Origin: Propionibacteriaceae bacterium
GTDB taxonomy: Bacteria > Actinomycetota > Actinomycetes > Propionibacteriales > Propionibacteriaceae
Length of the DNA: 7,144 nt
Direction: 5' to 3'
Assembly (NCBI GenBank): GCA_031268065.1
Contig: JAIRXX010000286.1
Span: 1 to 7,144 of the forward strand
Part shown: in pieces, positions 5,610-7,144 of the stretch
Layout: every line of letters starts with the position of its first letter
Position numbering within the stretch: position 1 is the first letter of the stretch
Made by a program: the position numbers and the translations under genes
The notes under the pieces: generated by a model
Databases searched by the model: none
Seen by the model: the letters and a program-made list of their open reading frames with translations, nothing else
What the model was told of the DNA's origin: nothing

Positions 5610-6677
5610 TCACGCCCTTTTTGGGATGCTGATAGGTGGCTGGGTCGCCCTTCGGGCGCCGATGGCGAGCACGAAAATGCCACCGACCATCACCACCGCG
5701 CCGAGCCAGGCCACCGGGGGCAGATTCCAGCCGTCTTGCCCAATGACGATGCCGAGCAGCACCCAGCAGGCCAGCGGACCCCAGAAGGAGTAAGTGGCAT
5801 CGCAAGCCATGCCTAGCGCAGTTCCGCACAAGGCATTGCCCTTGTACCAAAGCGCCCAAGACAGATAGGCGGCCAGGGCGCTAACCGCGATCAGCGCTAT
5901 TTCCGGCCAGCTGGTGAAAGCGGCCAACGCGAGTTTTGGAGCCAGCGCGACGTCACCGCCGATGAGGCAGAGCAGCGGCAGGAGTAGGAATAGGTTCACC
6001 GCTCCGGCGACGGCCTGTCTAATGGCGATGCTGACGCCCGGATCGGTGTTGGCGGTGACAAACCCGCCCAGACAGCCCTCAATTCCCCAGCCCAGGGCCG
6101 CGATGAGCGCGAAGGCTATGCCCAAGCCGATGCTGCCGCTGTCCTCGCTGACGCCGTTGGAGATTCCAATCAGCACCCCGGCCGCGACGCAGACAGACAC
6201 TCCCAAGCCCATCAGCCAGGTGAGCGGCTGCTTCAAAAAGACCTTGCCGAGGATGGCGCCGAATGCCGGGCAGAGCGCCGTTATCGGAATGATGATGGAC
6301 CCGGCTGTCTGCAGGGCGACCACGTATGAGGTGCTGGCGATTGGGCCACCGATCACAGCGGCTGCCACCACTATTGCCCCGGCCCTGCTGCGCAATGTCT
6401 GGACCAATTCGGGCAGCTTGCCGCGAACAGCCATGATCAGCAGCGCCCAGAGCGCGCTGAGGCTGTCATTCAGGGCGGCGCCGAGCGAGGCCAGCACATA
6501 AACGACAGTGAAAGCGGATAGGCCAGCCTTCCAGTCCACCCAGTGGCCGACGTCCATGCCAAGGGTGAGGAAGGACGAGTAGACGCCGTAGAGCATTCCC
6601 GCGACCACTCCGAAGACCATGCCCCGGCCCAACGCGGATTGCGGTGCTTTGCCCGTTGCGAGGCTCGGGGAACTCAT
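5610..6677 (-). CDS. EamA/DMT-superfamily transporter
   Basis: A 355-residue integral membrane protein with about ten hydrophobic segments in two repeated halves (about 18-171 and 184-340), the usual plan of drug/metabolite transporters. Each half ends in the expected pattern: an AILGKVFLKQPLT-type stretch (141-153) before a helix in the first, and WGPLACWVLLGIVIG (299-313) then GAVVMVGGIFVLAIG (326-340) in the second. It runs somewhat longer than the common ~300-residue members, with an extended loop after TM3 (about 84-100). The substrate is unknown; relatives export amino acids, metabolites or drugs. Its ATG overlaps the MgtC stop as ATGA and no Shine-Dalgarno is visible, so translation probably depends on reinitiation after MgtC. 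A 135-bp gap separates it from the ABC operon, without a clear terminator, so read-through is possible. Confidence 0.85.
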   Translation of the reverse strand: MSSPSLATGKAPQSALGRGMVFGVVAGMLYGVYSSFLTLGMDVGHWVDWKAGLSAFTVVYVLASLGAALNDSLSALWALLIMAVRGKLPELVQTLRSRAGAIVVAAAVIGGPIASTSYVVALQTAGSIIIPITALCPAFGAILGKVFLKQPLTWLMGLGVSVCVAAGVLIGISNGVSEDSGSIGLGIAFALIAALGWGIEGCLGGFVTANTDPGVSIAIRQAVAGAVNLFLLLPLLCLIGGDVALAPKLALAAFTSWPEIALIAVSALAAYLSWALWYKGNALCGTALGMACDATYSFWGPLACWVLLGIVIGQDGWNLPPVAWLGAVVMVGGIFVLAIGARRATQPPISIPKRA

Positions 6678-7144
6678 CGGTCAGGCGCAGTGGATTGGGA
6701 TGAGTCGACCGAGTAGACGCCAGAAAGCTCGTACAACTGGTCGGCAAGGTCGGACAGGCTCCCAACCGGCCCTTCGACCTCCACCAGCACCTGTTGCAGT
6801 CTTACGTCTCCTTCGGCTTTGTTGCCGATCACGGTCAAGTCGACCACTTTCAAGCCGAGGCCGCTGATGGTCTCCATGACATCGCGCAATATGCCCCGGC
6901 CATCAGCGTATTGGATGGTGATTCGCTTTCGGGTGGCTTTGGAGTGGGGCAGCCTCAAGGTGAGCGGGCGCAGGCCGATCATCACCACCAGATAGAGGAC
7001 AGTGATCAAGGTGGCGATCAGGTACATTCCCGCCGCCGCAGTCATCCCAACCGCTGAGACGAACCAGATTCCGGCACCGGTGGTCAACCCGCGCACCGAA
7101 TCTTTGCGCACGAAGATCAACCCGGCTCCGAGGAAGCCGATGCC
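6674..7144 (-). CDS. MgtC/SapB-family membrane protein with C-terminal ACT-like domain (partial, N-terminus outside window)
   Basis: The visible 156 residues are the C-terminal part; the frame stays open to the window end. It begins in the MgtC hallmark segment GIGFLGAGLIF, followed by VRKDSVRGLTTGAGIW, then two hydrophobic helices (about 25-58). A soluble tail starts at about residue 73 with an ACT-like pattern, DGRGILRDV (81-89), and predicted strands up to about 148. MgtC proteins act in the cytoplasmic membrane. In Salmonella and Mycobacterium they are needed for growth in low Mg2+ and in macrophages, and have been linked to phosphate and ATP homeostasis; many non-pathogens carry homologues of unknown role. 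The tail resembles that of Salmonella MgtC. The stop overlaps the DMT start by 4 nt, so the two form a translationally coupled pair. The symbol mgtC is withheld because the N-terminus is not seen. Confidence 0.85.
   Translation of the reverse strand, partial: GIGFLGAGLIFVRKDSVRGLTTGAGIWFVSAVGMTAAAGMYLIATLITVLYLVVMIGLRPLTLRLPHSKATRKRITIQYADGRGILRDVMETISGLGLKVVDLTVIGNKAEGDVRLQQVLVEVEGPVGSLSDLADQLYELSGVYSVDSSQSTAPDR

Noticed and set aside
7118..7120. TTG at 7120 as the start of the MgtC-family gene
   Set aside because: The frame continues to the window end with the conserved GIGFLGAG segment, so the TTG is an internal Leu codon and the gene is cut by the window.

Overview
The window looks like a chromosomal segment of a high-GC Gram-positive bacterium, most likely an actinobacterium. 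The evidence is a GC-rich coding bias (about 60% by eye), a lipoprotein signal peptide ending in LTGC followed by a Gly/Ala/Thr-rich linker, no sign of an outer-membrane system, and tightly overlapping ATGA gene junctions. The genus cannot be fixed from this sequence; Propionibacteriales is a guess. No rRNA, tRNA, CRISPR array, insertion sequence or phage gene was seen.

Layout. The first ~50 bases may hold the last codons of a gene that starts outside the window. Positions 53-298 are non-coding and rich in short ordered motifs: an 11-bp-period direct repeat, two CTCA/TGAG palindromes, and a strong hairpin just before the start codon. They lead into a plus-strand major facilitator superfamily (MFS) transporter (299-1507). 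It converges, with a 59-bp gap, on a minus-strand run that fills the rest of the window. In transcription order the run is: the C-terminal part of an MgtC/SapB-family membrane protein with an ACT-like tail (cut by the window end), an EamA/DMT-family transporter, a 135-bp gap with a promoter-like region, and then a complete ABC importer: lipoprotein solute-binding protein, two permeases and an ATPase.

How the genes work together. The ABC genes are one operon: 7-nt spacing, then two 4-nt ATGA overlaps. The proteins belong to the broad Fe3+/spermidine-putrescine/2-aminoethylphosphonate importer group, and the sequence does not fix the substrate. MgtC and the DMT gene are also coupled by an ATGA overlap. 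No metabolic enzyme is present, so every recognisable gene concerns membrane transport or ion/phosphate homeostasis.

The most interesting signal is regulatory. Three 7-bp direct repeats at an exact 11-bp period lie upstream of the ABC operon, the geometry of PHO boxes bound by OmpR/PhoB-type regulators. A two-copy repeat with the same period lies upstream of the MFS gene. This suggests, but does not prove, response-regulator control and possibly a phosphorus-related substrate. I found no clearly novel defence or mobile system.
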